From Sternotherus odoratus (taxonomy: Eukaryota > Chordata > Testudines > Kinosternidae), in contig JAVMKO010000002.1 in the NCBI GenBank assembly GCA_032164245.1, positions 183,588,920 to 183,652,919 of the forward strand: DNA of 64,000 nt, in the 5' to 3' direction. Position numbers and translations under genes: made by a program. Shown in pieces: positions 1 through 10,490 of the stretch. The stretch's first letter is position 1, and each line of letters begins with the position of its first letter. The notes beneath the pieces were generated by a model. The model was not told the origin of the DNA. It saw nothing but the letters and a program-made list of their open reading frames with translations, and searched no databases.

Positions 1-200
1 CCAGTCGAACGGCCCTCAGCTCTCTGACATTGATGTGGAGGCAGAGATCTGTCTCCGACCAGCGGCCCTGAGTCCTGAGCTCTCCGAGGTGAGCTCCCCA
101 ACCTAGGGACGAAGCGTCCGTCACCAGGGACATAGAGGGGCTGGGAGGAAGGAAGGGAACGCCCTGGCACACAGTGTCCTGATTCTCCCACCAGGCCAGA
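1..200 (-). pseudogene. DIRS RNase H domain fragment
   Basis: Minus-strand translation gives an uninterrupted stretch with LVTDASSLGWGAHLGEL followed by HINVRELRAVRL, which is the RNase H block of DIRS pol; the Asp of TDAS is the catalytic type. It is too short to stand as an independent frame because the window ends within it. It is in the same orientation as the RT and gag. Confidence 0.7.
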
Positions 201-362
201 GCGGATAGGGTAGCACGCCTTTCCCATGACGACGGCCCGGGTGTTCCTCAGCCTACTGGGTCACATGGCGTCGTGTACGCATGTCACCCAGTACGCCAGG
301 CTGAGGCTGCGCCCGCTCCAGTCGTGGCTGGCGTCGGTCTATGCTGTCCACGTTCGGCCAGG
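197..362 (+). pseudogene. DIRS pol segment in inverted orientation
   Basis: On the plus strand, opposite to the rest of the element, a short frame reads FLSLLGHMAS and then ARLRLRPLQSWL (about 241-345). This matches the RT connection region of DIRS pol. It lies exactly between the minus-strand RT, which ends near 362, and the minus-strand RNase H piece, which resumes near 200. The simplest reading is a local inversion of about 165 bp with loss of the section that should hold the YxDD box. A second nested DIRS scrap is the alternative. Breakpoints are good to about 10 bp. Confidence 0.6.
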
Positions 363-965
363 TACAGGTAGAGTTGTACCCCATGGCATCATAAGAATGC
401 CGCTACCACCGCCATGCACTTGGTGAAGACCCTGGGTGCAGTGGACAGGCCAAAGGGCAGGACAGCAAATTGGTAGTGTTCCCCCGCCACCAGGAAGCGG
501 AGGTAACGTCTGTGAGAGGGCTTTATGCTTATGTGAAAGTAAGTGTCCTTCATGTTGAGGGCAGCAAACCAGTCTCCCGGATCCAGAGAGGGATAATGGT
601 GCCCAAGGTGACCATGAGGAACTTGAACCTGATCATGTGGGTGTTGAGTCCGCGCAGGTCTAGGATGGGCCGGAGGCCTCCTTTTGCCTTGGGGATAAGG
701 AAGTAGCGGGAGTAGAACCCCTTCCCCCTGAACTCCTCTGGGACGGGCTCGATGGCTCCCAGTGAGAGGAGCGACCTCACCTCCTGTACGAGGAGTTGCT
801 CGTGAGAGGGGTCCCTGAAAAGGGACGGGGAGGGAGGGTGGGAGGGAGGGCGGGTGGAAAGCTGGAGCAAATATCCCAGCTCCACCATGCGGAGGACCCA
901 CTGGTCCGATGTAATGTCTGACCATGCACGGAGGAAGTGGGACAGATGATCTTTGAAGGGAGGAT
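362..965 (-). pseudogene. DIRS reverse transcriptase fragment, frameshifted, motif A Asp lost
   Basis: The N-terminal RT part is open in one frame (about 965-590), with a block reading KGFYSRYFLIPK followed by GGLRPILDLRGLN. The next part, reading DWFAALNMKDTYFHI, is in another frame, so about one base has been lost near 590. In motif A the first catalytic Asp is replaced by Asn (codon on plus-strand positions 554-556). The frame continues through a conserved VLPFGLSTAPRVFTK block to a stop near 387. Just beyond it the expected YxDD box is not visible, because sequence similarity stops near 362 where an inverted segment begins. RNA-templated DNA synthesis is the family role; this copy cannot do it. 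Confidence 0.8.
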
Positions 966-1009
966 CCAGGTCTTGGACTGGTGCTCTGCCCTCGGGCGCA
1001 CCTTAAAAA

Positions 1010-3566
1010 GTTAGACTTAGGCCCCTGAGGTGGCTTAGGGGCCTGCTGTTTACCCCCTTGCCATGGGCCAGAACGGCGGCGATAGGCCCGCCCTCTCCTA
1101 TGCAGGGAGTCCTGGGGCGGGCGCGCAGGAGGGAAAAACCTCCTCCTCGGGGGTAGGAAGGGTCGTTTCTGGGTCACTGGGGTGTGCAGCCCCAAAGTCT
1201 TGAGGGTCACACCCTTGTCCTTAAAAGTTTGTAGACGTGCATCCGTGGTCTCCGAAAAGAGTCCCACGCTCTCGAAAGGAAGGTCCTGAATGATGTGCTG
1301 CATCCCCTGCGGAAGGTTAGAGGACTGCAGCCACGCACCGCGTCTAAGGGCGACCCCAGAAGCCAGTTCTTGCAGCAGAGTAGGCAGAGTCGAGGGCTGC
1401 TTGTAGGGCATACCTTGCAATGTCCCTACCCTGGTGTAACAAGGCCCTAAACTCCTGCTTGCCCTCTGGGGGGACTGTGGTCTCAAATTTGGCCAGGGAG
1501 TCCACAGTATCGAAGTAATGCCTGCTCAAGAGTGCCTGGTGGTTGGCCACTCTGAGCTGCAGGCCACCCGACGAATAAACTTTCCTCCCAAAGTGGTCCA
1601 GTTTCTTTGCCTCTTTTGTCTTTGGGGCTGAGGCTTCCTGACCGTGGCGCTCCTTGTTGTTAATGGAGTCAACCACCAGGGAGGAAGGAGGAAGGTGGAT
1701 GTATAGGTATTCGTAATCCTTTGCAGGGACGAAATATCTTTTCTCCACTCCTCGAGCTGTGGGAGGAATGGAGGCCGGGGTTTTCCATATAGTGGTTATG
1801 GTCTGCTTAATGGTATTAATGAAGGGCACTGCCACCCTGGCTGGTGTACCCTTCGTTAGCATGGTGGTAACCGGGTCCTCTATGACAGGGACCTCCTCCA
1901 TAGGCAGGTTCATGTTTTTTGCAACTGCCCTTAATAGATTTTGGTAATTGGAGAGGTCCACTGACGGTGGGCTGGCTGAAGAAGTGCCAGCCACTGCCTC
2001 AACCCCAGCTGGGGAGGCATAGGGACCTGGCTCCGCTGGGCTCGGGGGCACCTCAGGCTGAGGAGCTGCCGAAGATGGGCCCGCCACCGGTTCATCAGTG
2101 CCTTCCGACTGCAGGGGAAAGTCGGGTTCGCACTGGGTGCCTTGGGGCTGGTGGTATGCCCAATGCGACCATGTTGGCCAGTTGGATTAAATAGTGGCCT
2201 GCTGCCCCTGCACAGAGCGCGGGGAGACCGAGGCCGATGAAGAGGGCCAGGGGACCACCGCGTTGGCAGGCTGCTGAACTTTGGGCGGAGAGTCACGCCA
2301 GGTTTCTGGCCTGGCGGACTCTCTACGTCCTGAACGGTGCGGGCTCCTCGACCGGTGCCGGGAATGTGATCAGTGCCGGTCCAGAGAGTGGTGCCGGCTC
2401 GATGATCGGTGCCGACGCGGCGAGGTCCGGTGCCGAGAAGAAGACCGGTGCCTAGAAGAGTGGAGGTGCCGAGACGGCGTTCGGTGCCACGGAGGAGTGC
2501 GCCGCCTGTCAGGGGACCTGGAATAGTAGTGCCTCGACTGGTGCCAGGACGTCGACTGGCGCCGGGGTGGCAATCGGTGCCTCGACCGCGATCTGCGCCG
2601 GGAAGCCGAGCGGTGCCGGGATGGAGAGCGGTGACGTGACGGCGATCGGCGGCGAGATCGTCCCCGGTGCCAGCTGACAGAGCGGTGCCGGGAGTACGAC
2701 CGGTGCCGAGAGTGCGACCGGCACCTTGCTGAACAAGGGTGCCGGGTCTCGGATCGGCGCCAGGACTCAGACTGGCGACGAGATTGCAAGCGGCAGGATC
2801 GTCCATGAGGAGACCTGGAGCCGGGTCTCAACTCTGTGCGGCGCCGAGACTGCGACCAGTGCCGAGAGGTCGAGCGGTACCGGGAGTCCGATCGGTGCCG
2901 TGAGATCGAGCGGTGCCTGGACCCCGAAGGGCTCCTTGCCGAGATCTCAGTGCTAATCATGGGCGGCTTGCTCCTGGACTGGACTTGCCTCTGAGCTGGC
3001 GGAGAGGCAGTGGCCAGCAGTTCCCTGGCGGCAGCAAAAGCCTCCAGCGTGGAGGGAAGCTGCTGCGGGACCGGCACCCTGAGGGGGGATACCACCTGCA
3101 CCGGACTCAACGGTACCTCTGGTGGTGCCGGAGTCGCCGGTGCCGGTGGCTGCTCGTCAGAGCGGCCGTTGTCCGTAGGTGGTGCCGCGGGTAGCGGTGC
3201 GGGTAGCTGCGCCCCGCGGTCCGATGCTTGAGCGGACGGCGGGATCTGTGCCTGGGACTCACGCCTTCTCTTTCTGCTCGGGGAGTGCGACCGGTGCTGA
3301 GGCTTGGATGTCTTGGCGGACGCCGTCTTAGGAGCGGGTCCCGGTGCCTCACCCGAGTCCGGAGCTAGAGCTGCCTCCATTAAGATATGGCGGAGGCGAG
3401 ACTCTCTGTCCTTTCTCGTCCTCGGCTTGAAGGTCTTACAAATTTTACAAGAGTCCACTACGTGTGCCTCTCCCAGGCACTTTAAGCACTCAGAGTGTGG
3501 GTCGCCCAGGGGCATAGGCTTCCCACACTCTCTACAAGCTTTGAAGCCCGGAGCCTTTGGAGGCAT
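1010..3566 (-). pseudogene. DIRS gag-like ORF with Cys knuckles and Ser/Arg-rich domain, broken
   Basis: The nucleocapsid-like protein of the DIRS element. The best start is the Met codon at 3566-3564, which directly precedes the conserved block; the open frame extends 22 codons further upstream without resemblance to the family. Three CxxC pairs follow within about 33 residues (at about residues 11, 27 and 40 from this Met), as in a zinc-knuckle region. A Pro-rich segment and then about 180 residues of Arg-His-Arg-Ser-type repeats run to a stop at 2370. The same frame is open again from 2087 to 1344 and carries the conserved gag core (a motif reading KKLDHFGRKVYSS). The gag tail continues in another frame from about 1380 to 1010. 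At least one stop and one frameshift therefore separate the three blocks. Gag packaging function is inferred from position and family only. Confidence 0.75.
2370..2940 (-). repeat. Ser/Arg-coding minisatellite-like region inside DIRS gag
   Basis: The plus strand repeatedly shows CGGTGCCG-type units with irregular spacing across about 570 bp. Read on the minus strand in the gag frame they encode runs of RHRS, RRRS and SRHR, much like the SR domains of splicing factors. The units are degenerate, not a clean tandem array. Confidence 0.7.
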
Positions 3567-3945
3567 AAGCCCCGGGCGGCAGGGGAAGACCCCCCCACTT
3601 AAACTAATTACACTAATTATTAACACTATCAACTAACTATTAGAATAACAAAGAACTACAACACGAACTATTAACACTAATAACAACTGCTAAGAGCTAG
3701 GAGACAAGGAGATCGCTAAACGCAGAACTCCTCTGTTCCAACGACCAGCGCGAGCGGTAAGAAGGAACTGAGGTGGGGGCTGGGTCGCAGGGGTACTTAT
3801 ACAGCGCCATAAGGGCGCCACTCTAGGGGGCTCCCTGCTGACCCAGCCTGTAACTAGGGGAAAAATCTTCCCGGCAACCATGCCCACAGCGCGTGCATAA
3901 CCTAACTGGAATGCATGTGAGCAATCACTCAAAGAAGAATGATAT

Positions 3946-4318
3946 TTAATTAACTCTATAGTATAATTAATGATTTCACTGTGAACAAGCTCTCCTGTGA
4001 ACAAAGGCTAAAGTACAAGCAACAATCTATCCAATTATTTAATACTATAAGTGTAGCCATAGCTTTATCAGAGTTGTCTCCAGTTTTATGTAAATCTGAG
4101 GACATTGATTGCATCGTATCCTTAAGTTATTTTAAAAGAACAAAGATTTATTTTCCTCAATAAAGGCTCTAACTTAGGAGTCTTTCTAACAATTACATTT
4201 TTGCCCCTGAAAAAGGACAATTGTCATTTTCTGGAGTATTTTAAACCATACACCGTGTTTGATTAAACTTCAAAGGGGATTGAGATTTTTCTTTTGAGAA
4301 GCTAATAAGAACAAAAGA
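3946..4318. other. AT-rich stretch, nothing recognised
   Basis: AT-rich sequence between the DIRS edge and a CR1 tail. No coding, RNA or repeat signal that I can name. Confidence 0.5.
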
Positions 4319-4872
4319 ATGGCCATAGTGGATCAGATCAATACTCTATGTCGCCCCATATCCTGTCTTCTGACAATGGCCAATGCCAGCTGCTTCAGAG
4401 GGAATGAACAAAATAGAAAATCATTGAGTGATCTCTCTCTGGTTGTCTACTCCCAAATTCTGGCAAACAGAGGCTAGGGGTAATCAGAGCAGGGGACTTT
4501 ATCCCTGGAAATCTTGGCTAATAGCCTATCTAGTTCTTTTTTTGTTCAAATCCAGTTATGGGCTTTGGCCTTCACAACATCTCCTGGCAACGAGTTCCTG
4601 GGTTGACTGTGTGCTGTGTGACGTACTTCTCTTTGTTTTAAACCTGGGGCCTATTAATTTCATTGCGTGACCCCTGGCTCTTGTGTTATGAGAAGGAGTA
4701 AATAAAACATTTCCTTATTCACTTTCTTCACACCAGTTATGATTTTATAGACCTCTGTTATATCCCCTTTTAGTTGTCTCTTTTCCACACTGAAAGTCCC
4801 AGTCTTTTTAATCTCTCCTCTAAGGAAGCTGTTCCATACCCTTAATCTTTGTTGTTGCCCTTCTCTGAACCT
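4319..4872 (-). mobile_element. CR1 LINE, 3' end
   Basis: The plus strand is the complement of a turtle-type CR1 3' region: a block around 'tatcctgtcttctgac' and 'gaatgaaca' is followed by the stretches preceding 'cttgtgttatgagaagg' and 'ttgttgcccttctctgaacc'. The element therefore points left and its terminus is near 4319. It is 5'-truncated at about 4872, which is usual for LINE insertions. It includes the 3' UTR and the last codons only. Confidence 0.8.
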
Positions 4873-5905
4873 TTTCCAATTGAAATATAAAATATAAATA
4901 TGATATAATATAATAATGAAGCTGTTAAATCAAAGGGTGGCATTAAATTATGCCTAAAATGCCTTACTGTGAAAGCATGTCCCCCAGTTACATAAAGATA
5001 AGACGATCACCTAGTTGTGCATGAGCATCAAACAAATATCCCAAGAGATTCTTTGACAGAAGAGTAATGAAGTGTAAGTGAGTGGCCTGGTAAATGAGGC
5101 TAGCCTAGAGTGAACATTGGGGAAAGATCAGAACATTTGAGCTGAGTAAAAAGAGCCTGCTTGACAGACGGGTAACAAGAGAGAGATGCCAGGAAACACA
5201 AGTTTGATGATTACCTACTCTAAAATTCTTTTAATAAACAGCTCCATTTGGTCAGAAAGTTTGCATATTTAGTCTTCAATCAGAGGACATTCTGAGAAGG
5301 TGTGGAGTTTGAGATTAGAGATGTTTAAGGATTTTCCATTTTTTAAAATTCTTTTATCCAACCGTAACTCAAAAGGGATCTTGCTAAAAATTTCATGAAG
5401 TCTGTCTGTGTCTCTGTTTGTAATACATCAATCACAGCTGTCTCCAGGCACCAAATACAAAAATCAGGCTTTAGTATTGACCTATTGGGACTATATTATC
5501 AGTTCCATCGTGGGGGGTGTGTGTTCTTCTAGGGGAAATATATGAGAAAGGAAGAAGACTTACCAGCCAAAAGGCCACTGCTTCTGTCTCCAGTGAAAGC
5601 TCTGGCATACAGTTATGTTTATCTTTTTGGCATCTCCAATTCTCTGCTGTATATATTTTGTTATTTTCCCATTAATCCTAGAAACGGTGTGATATTTATA
5701 AATCCCGTGCTTACTGCTACAGAGTTTGCAGGGCTTGTAAATGCAGACTGTCATGTTGCAAACTTCATAAGCTTCATGCTGTCTGCTACTTCTCTTCCAC
5801 TCGCCAGGTGCTCCCTATAGGTATTGTAAAGTCTAAGCTTGTAAGGGGTTGCTAGACAGCTTACAATGTCGGCGGGCGAAAACCATGCCCTATGCTGCAG
5901 TTTTA
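4873..5905. other. No recognised feature
   Basis: Mixed-composition sequence. The longest frame (5542-5820, 92 codons) has no recognisable domain and is probably chance. Confidence 0.4.
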
Positions 5906-6112
5906 AAAGGTACATCTACATTGCAATCAGAAGTGTGACTGCAGCTCATGTAGGTATACCCATATTTGCTTTAATCTAGCTAGGAGTGAAGCTGAAGCAG
6001 CGTGGGCCCCTGTGCAAGATGCACAAGCCCACATCAAACCCTGGGTATGTAGAAGTGTCTCAAATGACTGATGGGAGTTTTGGGCACATGTGGGCTGCAG
6101 AACTGGGTGGTA
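5906..6112. mobile_element. MITE-like fragment (TACATCTACATTGCAATCAG family)
   Basis: The segment starting 'ggtacatctacattgcaatc' resembles the ends of short inverted-repeat elements common in turtles, whose ends usually read 'ctacactgcaatt'. A matching right-hand inverted end is not clear, so this copy is probably truncated or decayed. Confidence 0.4.
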
Positions 6113-7312
6113 AATCACATTCCCAGATAGGCGGCAACACATGCTTCTGAAAGCCATGTTTCTGTGTCATTACCACCAGTCTGACATGAGGTAACTGTGA
6201 CTTAATGTATTTACTGCTATTGGCAGTTGAGGTTTTGTATTTCTTTCCTTTGTTCCACCTACACAGGCAGGCCTGCCACAAAGATAGATTCCCAGCCCCA
6301 TCAGATATTGATAATGTACCATTTCCTACTCTGCTATGTGAAATCCACTGTGTAATTCAGAAAGATAACACACGAGGAGAACCATATAATAAATGGAAGA
6401 GGAAGGTAATCTGGAAATTACTTAGAACATACAAGCAATGTAGCACAATGTCTCTATCTCAGCCTTGGTAGGGACATCCTCACTTAGTTACAGCGAGAAC
6501 GCATAGGAAAATGCTATTGTGCTAGAAAAGTGTAGTATCAAAGCAGACAACTTAAGGCTAGAAAGAATCTGCCAGAGGAAAGCTGCTCATCCTGATTTTT
6601 AATAAAATCTGAACCTATCAGATGAAGAATCATTTGTCTACTGCCCCCTTTCCTTCCTGCAGACAGATCGTTTTGTTCTTTGCTAGAAACCTTTTGCAAT
6701 TATGTAATGGTAAGGCCTGCCAGAATGATCTCTGCTCATATTTAACACTGTGCTCCAGGCTCAAGCACCTATTATAGTTTGATTGAACTTGTTAAACATC
6801 TGCTGGGGATCTCCAATGCTGAAGTACTTGGTTCTCTTAGGCCTAAGAGGGAACAAAGGCTGCAAAAAAGAGTTTCTTCCTGTGTGCAAACATAACAGAG
6901 GACAGACTTATAGGTCTGCTGAAAAGGCATATTTTCTCCCTGGTAAATACTTCATGAGGGGAAGTTTAGTTTAAAATAACCTGCTGCTCCAGTGTGCTGA
7001 AATGCTTTTACCTTTCCACAAGTAGGATCACTGAAAGTGCTGAGTTATAATTTATCGATTTGTAATGAGAGAACTGCTGGGGTGTTGAGAGACTTGATTA
7101 ATTTCAGCCTGGAAAATGAAAAGTGTTCTGAGATCTCCAATGACAGGCACTAGGGAAGTGCAAAGTGTTGTGAAGAAAGTGAGACTGTTGCCTTGGCAGT
7201 TAAAAAGATAGTGATTAAAAAACAAAACGCAGCATCAAGCATTCACTTGTGGCTCATTGATGTCAGACACCAGTATGTTCCCAGTGTAAGTTTCGGGGTT
7301 TGTTAGCAAGAC
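6113..7312. other. No recognised feature
   Basis: Unique-looking sequence without long frames or recognisable repeats. Confidence 0.4.
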
Positions 7313-7695
7313 GTGCCGGTAGAGTTGGGCAAAATGTTTCATCCAAAACTTTTTTAGGCAAAAAGACAGATTCAGCAACACCAAAATGTTTTGTGAATTC
7401 ATGGCGTTTTTACTAGATGGAGTGTTTAGAACGCCTCCTCCCAAGTGTGGAAAAAAATCAAAACATTTTGCATCAATATCCTCAAAATGCGACATCTTGA
7501 TTTTTCATTTGGAATGACGTTACTTTTCCGTTTCCTTTCATTTTATTTAAAAAAAATCAGTCATTTTAAAATGTTTGAAATCAAAATGAAATATTTTTAT
7601 TTTGTTGAAACAAAATGTTTTGATTGACCCAAAAGAAACATGTGAACATTTTTATTTTTGTCTGATTGGATTTTTTAAAAAACTTTTTGGACCAA
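7313..7695. mobile_element. AT-rich MITE-like repeat (family X), left part
   Basis: Begins 'tagagttgggcaaaatg' and is full of mirror-like AT runs such as 'caaaatgaaatattttt' and 'gaaacaaaatgttttgat'. Related copies are at 10148-10490 and around 16652 and 18185. Its right end may be the fragment at 8885-9030, in which case 7696-8884 would be inserted into it. Confidence 0.45.
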
Positions 7696-7959
7696 AACAT
7701 TATTTATATGCGGAGCTATAGGTGCTAGTATTGTGGAGAGTCTTGTATCTAAGGCCATAATGCTGAAGGAAGCTGTGACTAGGCTACCTCCAATTAATGT
7801 CATTGTGACTCTGTGCAGGTATAGGGGTTTGTCTCAGTGAAGTATGTTACAGGATTCGGGCTGAAAACATGTAGGGTAACATTAACATTTTCCATGTTTA
7901 ATCTCTTCACTTTGAAAAGTAATATTTAGGTGACAATATTTTGGAAACATCACTTATCA

Positions 7960-8423
7960 CAATGATCTCCAAACTATTTTGATTGTGTACCTCTATCAGT
8001 AAAAATTTTTGAGCACAGATCCCCACATGGGGAGCCCCACCCTAGCCCCGCCCCAACCCTGTCCCCATCCACTCCCTTCCACTTCCCACCCCCCGAGTAC
8101 CCCCCTCAAAACCTCTAACCCCCCCAATCCTTGTCCCCTGACTGCCCCCTTCTGAAGCCCTCCCACCCTAACTGCCCCCTTAGGGCCTACCCGCTCCCTG
8201 TCCCTTGACTGCCCCGACCCTTATCCACACCCCATCCCCAAACAGACTCCTGGGACTCCCACACCTATCCAACCGCTCCCTTCCCCCTGAAAGGATCCCC
8301 AGAAATCCCAACCCATCCAACCCCCCCTGCTCCCTGTCCCGACTGCTCCCTATGACAGCCCCCCTCCCAGCACTTCTGACTCATCCAACCCTCCCCCTGC
8401 TCCCTGACTGCCCCCTGGGACTC
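7960..8423. repeat. C-rich degenerate repeat
   Basis: Opens with 'gatctccaaactattttg' and 'agtaaaaatttttgagcac', a recognisable head of a turtle dispersed repeat. It continues as several hundred bases of pyrimidine-rich sequence made of 'ctgccccct'-type units (for example 'gactgcccccttctgaagccc'). Units are imperfect; no coding potential despite an 86-codon frame. Confidence 0.5.
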
Positions 8424-8750
8424 CCCTTACCACCATGCTGCCGGATAAATACGGACGGATGGTAACCGTCTTCCGGCCACCGTACCGCAGTGGTCCTCCA
8501 GACAGGGCTGCTGTCACGGTGCCCGGCTCCTGGGGCCACGGCGGCACCTGGCTGCTGCAGTGCCGGATTCCTGGGGCCACTGCAGGGCTCCTGGGGTCAG
8601 GGCCACTGCCACCAGGCTCCTAGAGACACCGCACCTCTGGGCTCCTGGGGCCGGGACCACCGCCACAGGGCTTCTGGGGCTGGGGCCCATGCCCTGGCTC
8701 CTCCAGCCATGCGAGGCCACCACGGGACCCCCCAGCTCCTCCGGGAATGG
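8424..8750. other. GC-rich segment with 'ggctcctggggcc' units
   Basis: Several degenerate repeats of 'ggctcctggggcc' at irregular spacing. Overlapping frames on both strands reflect composition. It is directly followed by a CR1 3' tail and could be the upstream part of that insertion or an older repeat. Confidence 0.4.
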
Positions 8751-8884
8751 GAGGCAGGGGATGGATCACTTGATGATTACTTGTTCCGTTCATTCCCTCT
8801 GAAGCACCTGGCATTGAGCACTGTTGGAAGACAGGATACTGGGCTAGATGGACCTTTAGTCTGATCCAATGTGGATGTTCTTAT
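8750..8884 (+). mobile_element. CR1 LINE 3' terminus, sense
   Basis: Contains 'gatggatcacttgatgatta' followed by 'ggaagacaggatactgggct' and 'agatggacctttagtctga', the typical last 130 bases of a CR1 3' UTR in sense orientation, ending in 'gttcttatg'. No ORF2 sequence precedes it. Confidence 0.75.
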
Positions 8885-9030
8885 GCACAATTCAAAATGA
8901 AACATTTTGAAAATTTGAAAATTGAAAGTATTTTGAAAAATTTCATTGAATAGGAAATTTTAAAAATTGATATTTTTGTTCTAATTTCCCACAAGACAGA
9001 ATTTCCAGTTCCTGCACATCTCTAATACCT
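8885..9030. mobile_element. AT-rich MITE-like repeat (family X), right part
   Basis: Has 'aaaatgaaacattttga', then 'aggaaattttaaaaattgat' and a terminus reading 'cctgcacatctctaatac'. The terminal bases are the inverted counterpart of the 'tagagttgggc' start at 7313. Confidence 0.45.
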
Positions 9031-10147
9031 ATCCATCTCAAAGGAGTATTGTGTAAAGTATTCTGAAATGCTCGGATAAAGCATGACATAAAAATGTGCC
9101 ATGTCTTTGTAACAGGCTTCTGCACTTTTCACATAGTTAATCTTGGCAACCTTGCAAATGAGAGGGGCAATCAGCATAACCAGTTTTATCAGCATTAATT
9201 GATGAAGGAAAAAAAAGAAAAGTTGTACTCATCCATATTTTCATTTTTGATAGGCAGGACTCAAGTGCAGATGACTAAGATAAGGAAAAGTTTGACATAG
9301 ATCTATGTTTTTTCTGCATAGCAATGGAAGCTAGCCTGGTGTTTATTAAGTCATTTTCTATTGGTGACACAAACTGTAAATAATAGAGGGACATAAAACA
9401 GCACTCTGTGGTATCCTATAGGTTTTTTTTTTTTTTTTTTTTTTTTAGCAAAAATAGAACTATGTTCATAGAAACAATGCATAGATCAGAAAACTAGTAC
9501 AGAGAAGGCATAGCATTATTAAGCAGTATTCTTGTGTTACCAGTATGAAATATTTGTAAGTGCATCAAAACAAAACCATTAGTCACTGATGGAACCATTA
9601 GTATAAACGATAATGTCAGTTATTTAAAGTCCTTATAACCATTTCCAGAACGCCAGTAATGAGGGTGCTTAAGGGGATATTTCCAGACAAACCCACACAA
9701 AGAGCTCTTTAACTGCTTTAAGTGCAGACTTCTTAACTTTTCAAATTCAAAACTGCAGCAGAACCCACGCTAAAGCCAAACCAAATTCAGTGTGTGCGCA
9801 CAAAACAGGTACACTCACATACTACACATATACCCACACTTCTCAGTGACTCTTATGACCTCAATTTAGTTTCTGAAGGGAGCCATGTCAAATAATCATA
9901 CATATATTCCTCTCATGGTTAGAGAAACCAATGGCTTCTTTTGAAATTGCAATGACATAATAAGTTAATGGTCTGAGCTGATTTTAAAGCTCTTTTCAGC
10001 AGGTTTACACGATAGTGCAGGCCACAAGAGTCTGGTTTACCCTTCAACTTTAACTAGTTTAAAAATTGATTTATCTAGTTTTAGAACCGATTATAATTTT
10101 GGGGGATATTTCCATAGTGTAGACCAGGACAAACTCTCTCTCATCAA
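9031..10147. other. No recognised feature apart from a poly-T tract
   Basis: AT-rich unique-looking sequence. A 24-base T run at 9423-9446 may be the poly-A tail of a decayed minus-strand retroposed sequence, but no body is recognisable. Confidence 0.4.
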
Positions 10148-10490
10148 CTGATTAGAGCTGGGTGAAATTTTTCAGCCAAAGTGTTTTTGGGGTAAATTAT
10201 ACAGATTAAGTGGCACCAAAACATTCTGCTGATTCATGTTGGTTACACCAAATTGTTCATGGAGAAAAACAAATTCCAAAATAACTGAAACATTTCACTT
10301 TGACATTTTTAAAATGAAACATTTTTATTTTTCTGTTCAAATTAACTTTTTGTTTTTAAATTTCCTTTCATTATTTAAAATATTCATAATCATTAACAAT
10401 GCTTGAAGTCAAAACAAAATATTTCATTTGACCTGAGATTTTAAAATTGCCATTAAACCAAGAAAATCAGTAGTCCAACTCTAACTGTAA
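10148..10490. mobile_element. AT-rich MITE-like repeat (family X), full-length candidate
   Basis: Starts 'tagagctgggtgaaattttt' and ends 'agtccaactctaa', so the ends are inverted repeats of the form TAGAG(C/T)TGG. The interior contains 'aaaatgaaacatttttattt' and similar blocks shared with the 7313 and 18185 copies. About 340 bp. A TA target duplication is possible but cannot be separated from the terminus. Confidence 0.5.

Larger units (their letters stand above)
1..3945 (-). mobile_element. DIRS-type tyrosine-recombinase retrotransposon, partial
   Basis: Reading the minus strand, the order is a 5' leader, gag (3566 to about 1010), reverse transcriptase (about 965 to 362) and RNase H (about 200 to 1). 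The tyrosine recombinase and the 3' inverted terminal repeats would lie to the left of the window. The outer edge is placed near 3945, where a short terminal stretch (3911-3941) resembles DIRS inverted terminal repeats. The leader from about 3600 to 3900 is T-rich on the coding strand and has no long frame. The copy is dead: gag and pol are broken by stops and frameshifts, and part of pol is inverted. Family assignment comes from the gag zinc-knuckle plus Ser/Arg layout and the RT and RNase H motifs. I did not resolve exact boundaries or a target duplication; DIRS elements usually make none. Confidence 0.85.

Noticed and set aside
1931..2806. 291-codon minus-strand frame with repeated GT-rich peptides
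   Set aside because: It is the off-frame reading of the SR-coding repeat in the DIRS gag gene.
8435..8864. 124-codon plus-strand frame ending in a CR1 tail
   Set aside because: It runs from a GC-rich repeat into CR1 3' UTR, which is non-coding.
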